Source of the DNA: Combretum micranthum
Taxonomy: Eukaryota > Streptophyta > Magnoliopsida > Myrtales > Combretaceae
Assembly: GCA_024138025.1 (NCBI GenBank)
Contig: JAMXBD010000094.1
Span: forward strand, 186,001 to 250,000
Length of the DNA stretch: 64,000 nt
Reading direction: 5' to 3'
Shown here piece by piece: positions 33,605 through 45,087 of this stretch. Made by a program: the position numbers and the translations under genes. The notes beneath the pieces are model-generated. The model searched no databases and was not told where the DNA came from. It worked only from the letters and a program-made list of their open reading frames with translations. Each line of letters begins with the position of its first letter. Position 1 is the stretch's first letter.

Positions 33605-34921
33605 GTGTTTGGCACCAGACAAATAGAGTATTTGGGTCACCTAATCAGCAAGAAAGGGGTTGCAACCAACCCTAAGAAGATTGAAGCTATAACCAAGTGG
33701 CCAACACCCACTAATATAAGGCAACTCAGGGGATTCTTGGGATTGACTGGGTACTATAAGAAGTTTATAGATGGGTATGGAGTTCTAGCAAGACCTCTAA
33801 CTCAATTGCTCAAGAAAGATCAGTTTCTGTGGAGTGATGCAGCAGCTGATGCCTTTGACAAACTCAAAATTGCTATGACAAGTTCACTAGTTTTGAGACT
33901 TCCTAACTACAATATGGAGTTTGTGATTGAGACAGATGCCTGTGGAGATGGAATTGGGGCAGTTCTAATGCAAGGGAGACATCCTATTGCTTATCTTAGC
34001 AAGGTTTTACCTCCTAGACAACTTGGGTTGTCTATCTATGAAAAAGAACTGCTGGCACTAGTGTATGCAGTGGATAAATGGCGGCATTATTTAGTGGGCA
34101 GACATTTCATTGTGAGAACAGACCATCACAGTCTGAAATATCTCATGGAACAGAGGTTAGTAACTTCAAGTAAACATAAATGGTTGACCAAGTTACTTGG
34201 ACTAGATTATGAGATACAATATAAAAGTGGAAGCTCTAGTATGGCTGCAGATGCACTGTCCATAGCTAATGTAGCCACCATGATGGCATTGACTGCCACT
34301 ATCACTATACCTGAACTAACAGAAGAAATCAAGAAGAGTTGGGAAGTGCCAGGGGGTTATGGTGAGGTGAAAGCTAAGTTACTAGAAGGAATTGACTGTA
34401 GACACTTTACATTTGAGAATGGGTGGTTGAGAAGGAAAGGTAGAGTGGTTGTTGGACCAGATACCAACCTAAGGCTGAAAATCCTACATTTATACCATGA
34501 TGGGGTTCTTGGTGGTCATTCGGGTACACAAGCTACATATAAGAAACTTAGTTCAGTTTTTTATTGGCCTAAAATGGAGAAGGAGGTCCGCCAATACGTG
34601 AGAGAATGTGATATATGCCAAAGGCACAAGTTTGAAAATGTAGCTACTCCTGGGTTGCTAAAGCCATTGGCTATTCTTGAAGAGTGTTGGAGGCAAGTTA
34701 GCATGGATTTTATAGAGGGGTTGCCTGAGTCTAACTGCAAGGAAGTCATCATGGTGGTAGTCGATAGGTTGAGTAAGTACAATCACTTTATTGGGTTATC
34801 ACACCCATATACCGCACATCAGGTTGCTCTAGCCTACTTGGAACATGTTTACAAGTTACATGGAATGCCAGATGGAATTACCAATGATAGAGACCCAATT
34901 TTTGTGAGTAATTTTTGGTAA
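33605..34921 (+). pseudogene. pol of the gypsy element: RT thumb, RNase H, integrase
   Basis: A 438-residue frame. RT connection: IEYLGHLISKKGVATNPKKI and LRGFLGLTGYYKKFIDGY. RNase H: FVIETDACGDGIGAVLMQ, AYLSKVLPPRQLGLSIYEKE and VRTDHHSLKYL. Integrase zinc finger: H at GGHSGTQATYKKL, then CDICQRHK (H-H-C-C type). Integrase core: VSMDFIEGLPES, VVVDRLSKYNHFI and GITNDRDPIFVSNFW, giving D and D; the glutamate follows after a TAA at 34919-34921, in a stretch that reads [14 protein letters not shown]. Confidence 0.92.
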
Positions 34922-35754
34922 GAATTTTTTAAACTACAGGGGGTGGGACTCAAACTATCCACTGCCTACCATCCACAAACGGATGGGCAAACTGAGGTGG
35001 TTAACAAATGCTAGGAGACTTACCTACGCTGTATGACCAGTGAGCATCCTAGAAGGTGGAGTCAATATCTGGCTTTAGCAGAATATTGGTATAACACAAA
35101 TTATCATACTAGTGCAAGGAAGACTCCCTTCGAGATATTTGATGGGTATAACCCAATTCATCTACCCTATGTTCCTGGTGACTCGAGAAACGCCACAATA
35201 GACACTATGCTTAAGGACAGGGAAGATACCATACATATGCTCAAGTTCCACCTCAAACGAGCACAGCACAGGATGACTCAGGTTGCTAATAGGAAGAGGA
35301 TCGACAGAACATTCGACATCGGAGATATGGTACTTCTCAAATTACAACCATATCGACAGTAGACACTTAGGACACACAAGGTACAGAAACTAGCTCCTAA
35401 GTACTATGGTCCTTACAAAGTAACTGACAAGATAGGCGAAGTGGCGTACCATTTAAATCTACCCGAGGAAGCCGCAGTTCATCCCAACTTTCACGTTTCG
35501 CAATTGAAGAAGTATCATGGTACTAACCCAAGTGCTACCACCAAGCTACCTACAAATTACACAGAAACTGAGTTAGAACCAGCTACCATCTTAGATCGGA
35601 AGATGGTGAAACTTGGTCAAGGAGCTGATACTCTAGTACTTATCTGTTGGAAAGATCGTCCACCGAGTGAAGCCACATGGGAGTTCTTGAGTGATTTGCA
35701 GCTACGATGCCCTCATCATCCCTTGCGGATAAGGGATTTTTATGGGGAAGGAAT
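34922..35754 (+). pseudogene. pol of the gypsy element: integrase end, chromodomain
   Basis: The catalytic glutamate region ([15 protein letters not shown]) is followed by a stop at about 35010. Frame 35033-35362 gives the integrase C-terminal part (LALAEYWYNTNYHTSARKTP, DGYNPIHLPYV); frame 35441-35779 gives HPNFHVSQLKKYHGT and then a chromodomain-like end, LVLICWKDRPPSEATWEFLS, with the W-K-x-x-P-x-x-x-A-T-W-E pattern. Further stops (for example TAG at 35360-35362) separate the parts. The last residues of the second frame run into the 3' LTR. Confidence 0.88.
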
Positions 35755-36222
35755 TGAAACAAGGGTTTCTGGTAATTGATCTACAGAAGCGAAAGAAGGT
35801 CTCTAGGGTTTTAAATTGAATACAAACAAGAATAAGTTCAGTATGTGTGTGTGTAATGTGTCTAGTGACCGTGTGCTTTGTTTGTTTAAGGTATTAGTAG
35901 TAATCGTGTTGTGTTGTTGTCCTTGTGGACTGGGCTGGGAGGACCGGGCTTGTTGTTAGTGTGACATAGGCTTAACCCAGTCCATTAGTCAATTATGGCC
36001 CAATTAAGTAGAAGTACAGTAAGCTTAAAATTAGAAAGAATGTTTCAGTTGTTACCACCCATGAGCTGGATTACATGTAACAGAATAGTATATGTAGACA
36101 GCACATGCCAAATACATGATATAGAAAAATATACAGAGAAATTATTGCTTGCATACGAGCTGTATTCTCTGCATTCAGAGAATTATTACATTTTTTCTTT
36201 AACATAATTTCACCCCATTGCA
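35755..36222 (+). repeat. 3' LTR of gypsy element (468 bp)
   Basis: Starts TGAAACAAGGG and ends CCCATTGCA. It is directly followed by the TSD TGTTT. The purine-rich tract GGGGAAGGAA just upstream (about 35744-35753) is the probable polypurine tract. Confidence 0.92.
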
Positions 36223-36227
36223 TGTTT
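36223..36227. repeat. TSD of gypsy element (right)
   Basis: TGTTT, identical to 30665-30669. Confidence 0.9.
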
Positions 36228-36299
36228 TGCCTTTTATGTTCAAAATCAAACAGTATTGGAAAGAGGAGTTCCTAGACTAGTAATTAATTACAAACCTTT
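36228..36299 (+). pseudogene. Endogenous pararetrovirus fragment, right part
   Basis: About 72 bp that continue the caulimovirid reverse transcriptase in the same frame as the end of the left part, reaching the conserved R-L-V-I-N-Y-K-P-L motif. It stops abruptly at about 36299, where AT-rich repeat begins. So the viral piece covers only protease and the very start of RT, and there is no RNase H. Confidence 0.75.
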
Positions 36300-36301
36300 A
36301 T

Positions 36302-36900
36302 GTTACTGTAACATATCAAATTACGATATATATATATATATATTATATGTTATAGTAATATACAAAATTGGTATATGTTTTTATATGTTATTTAGAATAT
36401 ATTATAATTGATATGCTATAATAATACATAGAATCTTTATACATGAATTTTGTGTGTATATATATTTTATGGGTTATATATTATATATTTGTTTATGCGT
36501 ATTATATATTTTCTTTCAAAACGTAAATAAATGTATCATATGTTCATATGTCTTGTATTTTGAATATGATATATAATTTAGCTATTACGGTAATATAAGA
36601 TTTATTTGTATATGTATATTATGCATAGCACCACATAGCATAAATAAACAGATCATATGTTATATTGGATATATAAATTTTACATGTTACAGTAATATGT
36701 TAAATTAGGAAATATATTATACGTTATATTGATATAAAATACTGTATAAGTTCTTATATGTTATCGCGGATATTATATTTAATTCGTTTTAGCTATACTT
36801 CGTAAGTATGAGTCATGAGTAATGGTTTATATATATGCGTTATAACTTATAAGTAATAAGTTATATACATAAGTTACATGATATATTGATCATATATATA
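36302..36900. repeat. AT-rich dispersed repeat, copy C
   Basis: Begins TGTTACTGTAACATATCAAATTA and aligns with 28949-29515 to the end of that copy. The viral fragment is therefore flanked by direct copies of about 560-600 bp. Copy C has an extra (TA)n run at about 36327-36346. Confidence 0.75.
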
Positions 36901-37850
36901 AGTTATAAATTATAAATGCTGTGTATTATATACATATAAATATATAAATGTAAAAAAGTATATAAGTTAATAATCTAAAGATTACAAACATTGTATAAAT
37001 GACAAATAAATAGGGCATTAATAAAATATATTAGTTGAATGTACAAGTTATAATATATATATATATATATAATGTTTTATAAGTTATATATTACATATAT
37101 GTGCATGTATAACATATGGACTAACACATAATCCATGTATACCTGTACATGTGTATGTATTATATATATCATATATAAATTATATGTTTATATATTTATA
37201 TATAATTTTTTTCATCAATAGCATATGTACGTGAATATAAGTATGGATATGTGAGTATATTTATATAGCTTATTATTTTTTTAATCCAAAAAAGGGTATA
37301 ATGATAATTTTAATTTTATTCATAGTAAATTAAAGTAAATGCTAAAATATGTATTTCTGGTAATAAAACTCTATATGAAGTAGATAAAGTAATACATGAT
37401 TTCTAGTTTATTACTGGTAATACTATTCCCAATAATAACTTTTGTATTATCCCTTTGTTCCATTCCTCTAAGTAAACAGGTCGTAAGTTTTTTATAATCA
37501 ACATAATTATAATATTAGTGATCTCATGGCGTAATGTAGAAGTTCCTCATAAGGTTTTTTTCTTTTACCATTATAATAGGGAAATGGTCTGAATCTAATA
37601 AGATATCAAAGAAGAAAATTTTGGAGAAATGGAAAGTAGGATGTAAGCAATAGATAAAGTGGATGTAAGGTGGTATTGAAAATTTTGAAACATTGGAGAA
37701 AAGTGTTGGGAAAAGGAAAATAATATTTAAGTTTTTACAAAAAATTACAAAATTGCTATTGAGATGAAAATAATGCCAGTTTAGGCAAGTTGACATCATG
37801 AGGCCTAAAAAACTTACTGACATCCTTTCTTCAAGAAATGAGATCCTTGC
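36901..37850. other. AT-rich spacer, no gene seen
   Basis: TA-rich DNA to about 37260 (with TA runs near 37053-37070), then non-repetitive AT-rich DNA. The open frame on the minus strand at 37524-37868 has no recognised domain and is not called. Confidence 0.55.
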
Positions 37851-37859
37851 TATGGAAGC

Positions 37860-38100
37860 AACTCTCACTTATGTACTAATCATATACCTCCTTTCTTTTC
37901 ATCCTCCATTTTTATCCAAAGTCAGTCTTTCTAGGCAAAAAGCTCAATAATAACAGCCATGGCTGAGAAGAGTTTCAAGTACGTCATACTTGGCGGTAGA
38001 GTTGTGGCGGTAAAGAATCTCTACTTCTCTCTCTCTCTTCCTTTTTCTTCTTCTCTCTCATATCGATCGATCGACAATTGATCACTCACGAAGCTCGTTT
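37860..38100 (+). pseudogene. Orphan first exon resembling monodehydroascorbate reductase
   Basis: From ATG at 37960 the frame reads MAEKSFKYVILGGRVVAV, very close to the N-terminus of plant cytosolic/peroxisomal monodehydroascorbate reductase, which starts this way and leads into the FAD-binding G-x-G-x-x-(A/G) loop. Here the loop reads G-G-R-V-V-A, so the glycines needed for FAD are lost. A donor-like GTAAAG follows at about 38010, then a CT-rich intron-like tract. I find no further exon of this gene to 39300. It is most likely a duplicated gene 5' end; MDAR recycles ascorbate with NADH. Confidence 0.6.
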
Positions 38101-38384
38101 TGTTGCTATTTTTTCTGATTATATTTATGCTTGTGTTATTTTTGTTACTTGATTGAATCTATGATCATCGGTTCATGCACCGGTGTTGTGTTTAGATGGA
38201 ATTTATATATGAATATGTTATTGTTTTTGGATATGGATTTGATAGTTCTAAATGATTGTATAAATGAATGGTTGAAATTATGGGCCTTGTTTTTTGAAGA
38301 CTGATCTTATCTTTTTAATTTATGTAAAACCGAAATTATTTTTATTTCAATGATAATTTTGTAATTTTTTTAAAAACTTAAATA

Positions 38385-38815
38385 TTATTTTTCTTTTCCC
38401 AAAGTGCACTTACATAAAGGGAAAAGGAAAATAATATGATTTTTTAAAAAATAATTATAAAAATGTTACTAAGATAAAAATAAACAAAAAAATTAACAAG
38501 TTGATCTCGTCTCTTCAAGAGACGAAGTCATTAGTGGCCGACCTTGTCTCTTCAAGAGACAAAGTTACTATATTTTGCTGATCTCGTTTCTTGAAGAGAT
38601 GAGGTTGAATCTGTCATCTTCAATCTTGTCTCTTCAAAAGACGAGATCGGTGCAAAATATATAAGAGATGAGGTCGATCACTTATGATCTCGTCTTTTCA
38701 ATAGACGAGATCAACTTGCTTATTTATTTATTTATCTGATAGATTTGTGTAATTTTTTTTGAAAAAATGATTATTTTTTCCTTAATCCCTTGCACAAAGG
38801 CATAATAAAACGAAA
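38385..38815. repeat. MITE with CTCGTCTCTTCAAGAGACGA hairpins
   Basis: Inverted arms of about 100 bp (left about 38385-38500, right about 38705-38815) enclose at least five copies of a short palindromic motif TCTCTTCAAGAGA in GATCTCGTCTCTTCAAGAGACGAAG-like contexts. No coding capacity. Related pieces lie at 1362-1400 and 1622-1655. Confidence 0.65.
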
Positions 38816-39318
38816 ATACATTTTATGGAGATACTAAGACAGATATTTTTGCCTTTAGGAATATAGATTCATATATATTTTTTCATTTTCTTTTTCTTTC
38901 TCCAACACGTGTTTTTCTTCTGTTTTCCAACATCAGTTGACAAAACTAGAGCGCTGATGTAGCGAGGGGACAGGCTGTTTAGATAATTGTAAGGCACATT
39001 ATTCCAAATTTACCCATTTCCCTCCCATTTTCTTTCCCACATCGCGACCTTTGCCTCCCGAGGCCAAAATAGTAATCTCACCTTCTCCACGTCATATTCC
39101 CCCAGCAAACCACCGCACCGGAACCCCACCCCATCTCTAGCCTGTGCTCACTCTCCCTTTCTTCTCCCAATTTGGAAACCAAGTAGATCTGTAAAGAAAA
39201 CCTAATTTTTAAAATCGATTTCAAACCCTAATCACCCGAGTCATATACATACGTATACATTTTCCCTTGCTTTTCTCTCTCTCGATTCGGCTCCAAATCG
39301 AGAGCTCGAGCCTCCGCA
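38816..39318 (+). promoter_or_regulatory. Upstream region of LIMR gene
   Basis: The last 400 bp before the start codon are markedly richer in C and G than the repeats around them and contain CT-rich tracts (about 39150-39180 and 39265-39290) typical of plant 5' leaders. A CCCCACCCCATC-type stretch occurs near 39125. No clear TATA box is seen at a normal distance. The transcription start cannot be fixed. Confidence 0.5.
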
Positions 39319-42300
39319 ATGGGCGATTTCAACCTCGCTCTCGTAATCGTCGCGATTGTGGTATGCGTTCTTGTCTTCCTCTTCAATGTGTACCTTCTCG
39401 TCAATTACCAGCATCCGGACGACGCAAACCAAGCCTATTTCCCCAAATTCGTCGTCGTTTTTGGTCTCTCCGTCGCAGCGATCTCGATTCTCATGCTGCC
39501 TGCTGACGTCGCCAATCGGCAGGCATGTAGGCATGCGATTTACAATGGCGCATGTAATCTAACGCTTCCGATGAAAGATCTTTGGCTCGCGATTTACATC
39601 GTGGATGCGGTTCTCGTGTTCTTTGTCATTCCTTTCGCTATGTTCTACTACGAAGCAGACCAGGATAAGTATGTGTGGTTTAGGTTTTTGAGCTAGCGTT
39701 GAAATGATTTCTGGTCTTCTCTTCGTTATATTTTCGCTTCGTATCCATATGTATTGTTCGAATTTGTTTCAGGAGTTTCGCTAAAAGGATAAGGAGCGCA
39801 TTGTGTTGGGTTGGGACGACGGCTGTTGTTTGTGCTCTTGTTCTCGGCATTCTATATGGTGAGATAGTTGGTTTATGCATTGAACCATATGAATTTTGGG
39901 GATTATGTGTTTTGTCATTTGGATAATTTGAATTTGAAAAGCGACGTGGTAGTATATTAATTATTTAAGATAACATAGATTGCTTGGGAGTGTCGCGTGT
40001 GGTTGTATTTGAGAGCCTATAATACGGAAGCTGTAGGAAATAACATAGTGCTAATCTGGAAAGCTTGAAGTGGAATATGTGTGGCATCCGAGTGTTGTTG
40101 GAATTTAAGGAAATTGTTGTGTTTCTTCAGTTTCTTTCGCATATTTAATTATTGTGGGTTGTGTAATTCTGGTTGTTTACACTATTTGGTTGCTCTTAGG
40201 GCTCATTGGGAAGGTAGACTTCACTGTCAGGCACCTCTCTTCGTCTACAACTTCCGTCCCAAGTAGCTGGGACTTCTCAAGTGGTCAGCAATGTATCGGT
40301 GGTTCACATCAGGTTCTGTTTATTGACTGAAATCCCACATGAATAGTTTCTATGATAATGGTTATGTTCTTTCAATTTCTGGTACTTTGTTATGGTTTGT
40401 GCAGATATGCATTCTCATACTTCTTCTTTTAATTTCAGTGTGCTGCCTATCTCTCGTCAGCTTCATCAGAGAAAACATGGACTATGCGCACAACCTTCCC
40501 AGAATATGTCGTGGCTCTTGCTACAGTTGTTGGATCTGTTCTATTTACTGTACGTATCATGAAACTTCAAATATGTAGGTCCATGCTGCTTGGGGTAAAT
40601 TTAGCAAGCACAATGTGTACTGTACTGAGTGGACTGTCATGCCTTCTCTTGAATTGGGGAAAATTATGTTATCATTAAGTGTGTGTTTCATATTCCTTGT
40701 GCCTGGTTGAAGTAACTATTAACGTATGTGTATCTTGGCTGCCTGAACATTGTGTACTTCAAGCTTTTCCAGAATATCCTCAGATCATCACAAAACCTTT
40801 TCCACGTCTATATAAATTGTGTTTTTTAGCTGCTGCATGCTTCAAGCACATGCATTATGGAACGGTCTATAGCTTGCCCCACTGTACAGCATTAATTATT
40901 TTCTGGATATTCACCATAAACACATACTGGTAGGCACACAGGCTACCAGCCTTATTTGCTGTGAATTATCTGACCTCACCATGCTGCAAGTACTTTTGAC
41001 TCTGGAATAATTGATAGCGAACCATAAAGCTTTGAATATTCTTTGCCCAGATATTTGGTGGTGTTGGTATTGCATGTCTTCCTTTGGGCCTTATCTTTTC
41101 CTTCATTCGGCGTCCCAAGGCTGTTATCACAAGATCTCAGTATATTAAGGTCATCTCTTTCTTTGTTCTCTGCTTAGTTAGCTCATTATATAACCTCGAG
41201 TATGTAGGCATATACCTTTTATGGCTACTTACTAGTTGTGGAAATCTTGTAGGAAGCAACTGAGTTAGGTAAGAAGGCAAGGGAACTGAAGAAAGCTGCT
41301 GATGCTCTCCATCAAGAGGAAAGGAATGGTGCAAAAGGAAGAAAATGGAGAAAGAATGTGAAAGCAATAGAAAAGGTGTCTCCAGACCCTGATGGCACGT
41401 TAGACTTTGTGTTGCAACTTGGAGTGATATTATGCCTTGGCTTGTCATGTTAATTTGGTGCTTGTTCTGTTTCTGCTTCATCCTTTGTTCCTTTCACTGC
41501 TTTAATCAATACCAATAACCACCAACTATTATAAATTTTTAGGTTAACCCTGCCCACTGCCTTCTGTTTTTATCATTACTGATAGATGTCACCATTTAAG
41601 TAAAGTTGCAAATGTATCATGAAAATCCATGATGGATTTGCAACTTATAGCAGATTCATGTGTTTGCATTCCAGCCTCGCATTGGAGTTTTTAGCTTTTT
41701 TGCAAATGCTAAGAGTTTGTGCTTGATTTATGATTAATGGTCATAAAACACCCCTTGGTTAATTTAGTAGTTGATAGCCAGTTGTTCTCAAGTGGATTGT
41801 TAGTTGGCTAGAATACTTATTTCTAAAGCTCAATTTACCAAAATTCCCACTCTATTTGCCATCACTGCAAGATTGAGACTTACATGGCCTTTCATGACAA
41901 TGCAGGAGCTGCTGCAGTTGGAAGAAGATGTGAAACTTCTTGAAGAAATGTATCCTCAAGGAGAGAAGGTGATGCATATAGATTTGTATGATCTTCTTGA
42001 TTTGATTCCTTATGGTTCTGCTAAATTTTGTTTGTCGTCTATTTTCAGGCAGAGACTGCATGGGCTCTGACTGTTCTTGGTTACTTGGCAAAATTCATAT
42101 TGGGTATTTTGGGGTAAATTCTACTCATTTGCTTTTTTGTTTTTTTGGGGTCATGTAAAGAAGAAACATTTCAATTAGAAGAGAAATTGTTTCAGTAAAT
42201 TGTCATTTTGAGAGTTCTGTAATGTATTTATTTTCTAATGGGTCAGAGAAGGAAGAATATCTATACAGACTATCTTTTCTTCTCAGATTTTATTGTGATA

Positions 42301-45087
42301 TCTGCTTTCTACCATACTTAAATGCTTTTGCCTGTTTCATGGTTTAATTGTCAGGTTGATCGTGTCTGTGGCTTGGGTTGCTCATATTGTCATTTATCTC
42401 CTGATTAGTCCACCCCTCTCTTCCTTCTTGAATGAGGTTTTCATCAAACTTGATGATATCTGGGGTACTGTTAACAAGTCATCACATTCCTATTTTATTC
42501 ATCTTTTTTAACTTGGGTGTCAATGCAAATCAATATGTATGTTGGTGAATTCGCAGGTCTTCTAGGCACTGCTGCCTTTGCTTTCTTCTGCTTCTACCTT
42601 TTGCTTGCTGTAATTGCTGGGGCAATGATGCTTGGTCTAAGATTGGTTTTCATTACAATCCATCCAATGAAGTAATGGCTTGTACTTCATAATATTAGAT
42701 TCTTATCTTTCAGCTATATCTTAACAATCTTACCAAATATTGCAGATGGGGAGCCACTCTTATGAACTCATTTCTTTTCAATGTGGGACTTATCCTACTT
42801 TGTTCTATCAGGTTCTCATTTACATATCTCTCTTCAATTTGACAAATCATCTTGTTTCTTTGCCTACATGCATTATGTAGGAAAGTACTTAAATTGTGCA
42901 TGTGCTATCTTATTTGGTCAATTGTCTATGTGCAATATGTTTTTGAAGAGATTTGTGCAGCGAAGTTTCTACAGATGAATTGGAACATAGGTAGCATTTG
43001 ATTCACAGTATTTTACTTTTTGGCAGGACAAAATCTATATACCATATTTGGGTTATAAACTAAGCTGGATAGACACTCCCCTATGGTAGTAGACAGATCT
43101 CAAATTTTTGTCCCAAACATTTGATGGTACAAAAATCCTATGACATGATAAAATAAAATTTCTTAACCAAAACCTATACTGACCTTTCATTACTATCACA
43201 ATCTCACTACCACCACCAGCATTAGAATCTAACCATCACATTGATCTTAGTTCTATCACATCTGTCACCATCGTTGCCATAGCCCCTCACCACCACCGCT
43301 GCTGCCACCCACACCACTACCAGTGCATCACTGGCACCAAGTCACCATGACTATTTATTACCACTGTACGATCACATGTTTGTTGAACCACCACCACCAC
43401 TATGCCACCATCATTACTGCCTCAAATTGTTAAATGAAGTTGTTTCCTTCCATTTATTTAATATACCTTATCAGTGGCATGAATTTTACTGCTGATTTTA
43501 TTATAACATTCAATCTTAATCTAATCCTCATACTGTATTTATTAGACTGACTTTATCAGCAGTGCTTGCACAGAAACCAAGATAAAGTACGGTGCTTAAC
43601 CAATTAACTGAGTTCCTTTTGCAAGCAACGATGCTTCGGCAAGGAGCAATGCTTAGGATTATTTTTTATTTTTTACTTTTGATTTGTTAGTTCTGTATAA
43701 TTTATATAATGTGGGACCTATAAAAAAAATTCATATCGAGTAACTTTCTAAGTAACTCATGGATAAAGTATCGAGTTCCTTAGTAGGGAGAGTTGCTTAA
43801 AATGCTGATGTAGCATATTAAGCAACTTTGTAAGTAAATGGCCGTAGTGAAAATATGTTGTTATTTAAAATGTTGATTCTTACATAGAATTTGTGATTAC
43901 AATAGTTCCACAGAAACAGTGCTTTGTTTGTGGTTATTTCTCAATATAAGGCTTATTTTTAGGTTTAGGGTTACATCCTTGGTTGCCAATTGCTTTATGA
44001 GTGAATGTTATTTGGTATCTGAACTTTATTAATTTGTGCAATTAACTTTTTGAAGTTTAAAATATCAATCTACTTGCTCAACTTTGCTTATTTTTATAAT
44101 TAATTATCTAAGCTGTCAAATTTTGCAATTAACTATTTGAACTTTACTTATTTTTGCAATTAACTATCTCATAGAAGTATTATAATTGAACTTGAAAAGT
44201 GTGTAGGTAGTAAGTTGATGCTTTTAAACTTTAGGTAGTTAATTATATGAAGTGGCAAAGTTCAAGTATCAAATATGGCATTTACCCTTACTTTATCAAT
44301 GGGATGGGAGCATGTCATGAAAAAAAGAAAGAGCCTGTGATGTGTCATTTGAAATCATTTCTTGTATATTGTAAAAAATTGCCTCCTTTGGGGGATTTTT
44401 TAGGACAATTCTGATTTCGTGCATGTTGGCTGGATGTGATAATGATTTGATTATGGTGTTGTGGTGGTTACTGACTTGCTGAATCTGCTATTTCAGTGTC
44501 ATTCAATTTTGCGCCACAGCATTTGCATACTATGCTCAAGCAACAGCTGCCCAAGAAATATTTGGTCACACATTGCAATCTCTTCGTGGGATTAAATATT
44601 TGTACAAGTGAGTAGATTGATTTATACCATCTGATCTTGATATGAAATGTTTTTTAAAGGGGTCTCACGCAAGTTTTCCCCTGCATTGCAGGTATAATGT
44701 ATTTCAAATCGGATTCATTGTTCTAGCAGGATTGACGTTTGTTTATTATGCTGCCTTTGTAAGTTTTGAACTTTGAATGGGCATCTCAGTTTCTGTTTTT
44801 TCTTGTTAAGACTCAGAGAGACGCACATCTTATCTGATCTTGCACCTTGAAAAGTTAAATAGATGGATTGGTGGTTTTGTGTAATTCATGGGTTATTCAT
44901 TTTCTTAATGTGTGCATTATTCATATCACAATGAGTTATGCATGATCTTAAATCTGGACCGTTTCTTTTCCTTTTTATCAAAAGTATAATCACATCTCTT
45001 TTACTTCTTTTACATCTTTGCTGGTTGCAATCTTTGCAGGGATGGAGGAGAAAAAAGCCTAGCGGAAGGTTCCAGCTTTCCAGTTGA
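39319..45087 (+). CDS. LIMR/LMBR1-like multi-pass membrane protein, 14 exons
   Basis: Exons: 39319-39668, 39773-39858, 40200-40312, 40439-40549, 41051-41149, 41253-41375, 41906-41968, 42049-42113, 42355-42464, 42557-42671, 42746-42811, 44497-44607, 44692-44758, 45040-45087. All introns are GT-AG, the joined length is 1527 nt and the product 508 residues with no internal stop. It is a member of the LIMR/LMBR1-like family (related to plant LIMR proteins and animal LMBD1/lipocalin-receptor-like proteins). An N-terminal helix (residues about 5-30) starts after MGDFNLALV; about nine hydrophobic segments follow, with a charged loop rich in K/E between about 235 and 310 (AADALHQEE, KWRKNVKAIEK, LLQLEEDVKLLEEMYPQGEK), and a basic tail GWRRKKPSGRFQLSS. 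Length is normal for the family. Cellular role in plants is not established by the sequence. Start codon context GCAATGGGC is good. Confidence 0.92.
42812..44496 (+). other. LIMR intron 11, 1.7 kb, repeat-rich
   Basis: Much longer than the other introns (67-600 bp in most cases). It holds an ACC/CAC-rich low-complexity tract (about 43195-43430), an inverted-repeat-like piece at about 43580-43870, and a MITE at 43999-44290. Growth by insertion is the simplest explanation. Confidence 0.65.
43999..44290. repeat. Mutator-type MITE in LIMR intron 11
   Basis: Ends GAGTGAATGTTATTTGGTAT and, in reverse complement, AAGGGTAAATGCCATATTTG are inverted repeats followed by CTGAACTTT/CTTGAACTTT. Flanks TGCTTTATG and TACTTTATC match at 7 of 9 positions, as expected for an old 9-bp TSD. 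It lies in the same transcription unit as the LIMR gene. Confidence 0.65.

Larger units (their letters stand above)
30670..36222 (+). mobile_element. Complete Ty3/gypsy chromovirus-type element, 5.55 kb
   Basis: 5' LTR 30670-31138, primer site 31141-31152, gag-pol with protease, RT, RNase H, integrase and a chromodomain-like end, 3' LTR 35755-36222, TSD TGTTT. Size, short LTRs, tRNA-Met primer and the C-terminal chromodomain fit the chromovirus branch, most like the Reina lineage; that last step is inference. The LTRs differ at about 24 of 468 positions by hand count (about 95% identity). Several stops and changed catalytic residues make it non-autonomous. It landed in the RT region of an endogenous pararetrovirus. 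Confidence 0.93.

Noticed and set aside
37524..37868. 114-residue minus-strand ORF
   Set aside because: Hydrophobic and F-rich as expected from AT-rich DNA; no family recognised.
39267..39562. Other-frame ORFs over LIMR exon 1 (and the minus frame 39241-39534)
   Set aside because: The exon 1 frame matches a known family and splices correctly; these are shadows.
40081..40933. ORFs in LIMR introns and exon edges
   Set aside because: They cross splice sites of the verified exon chain.
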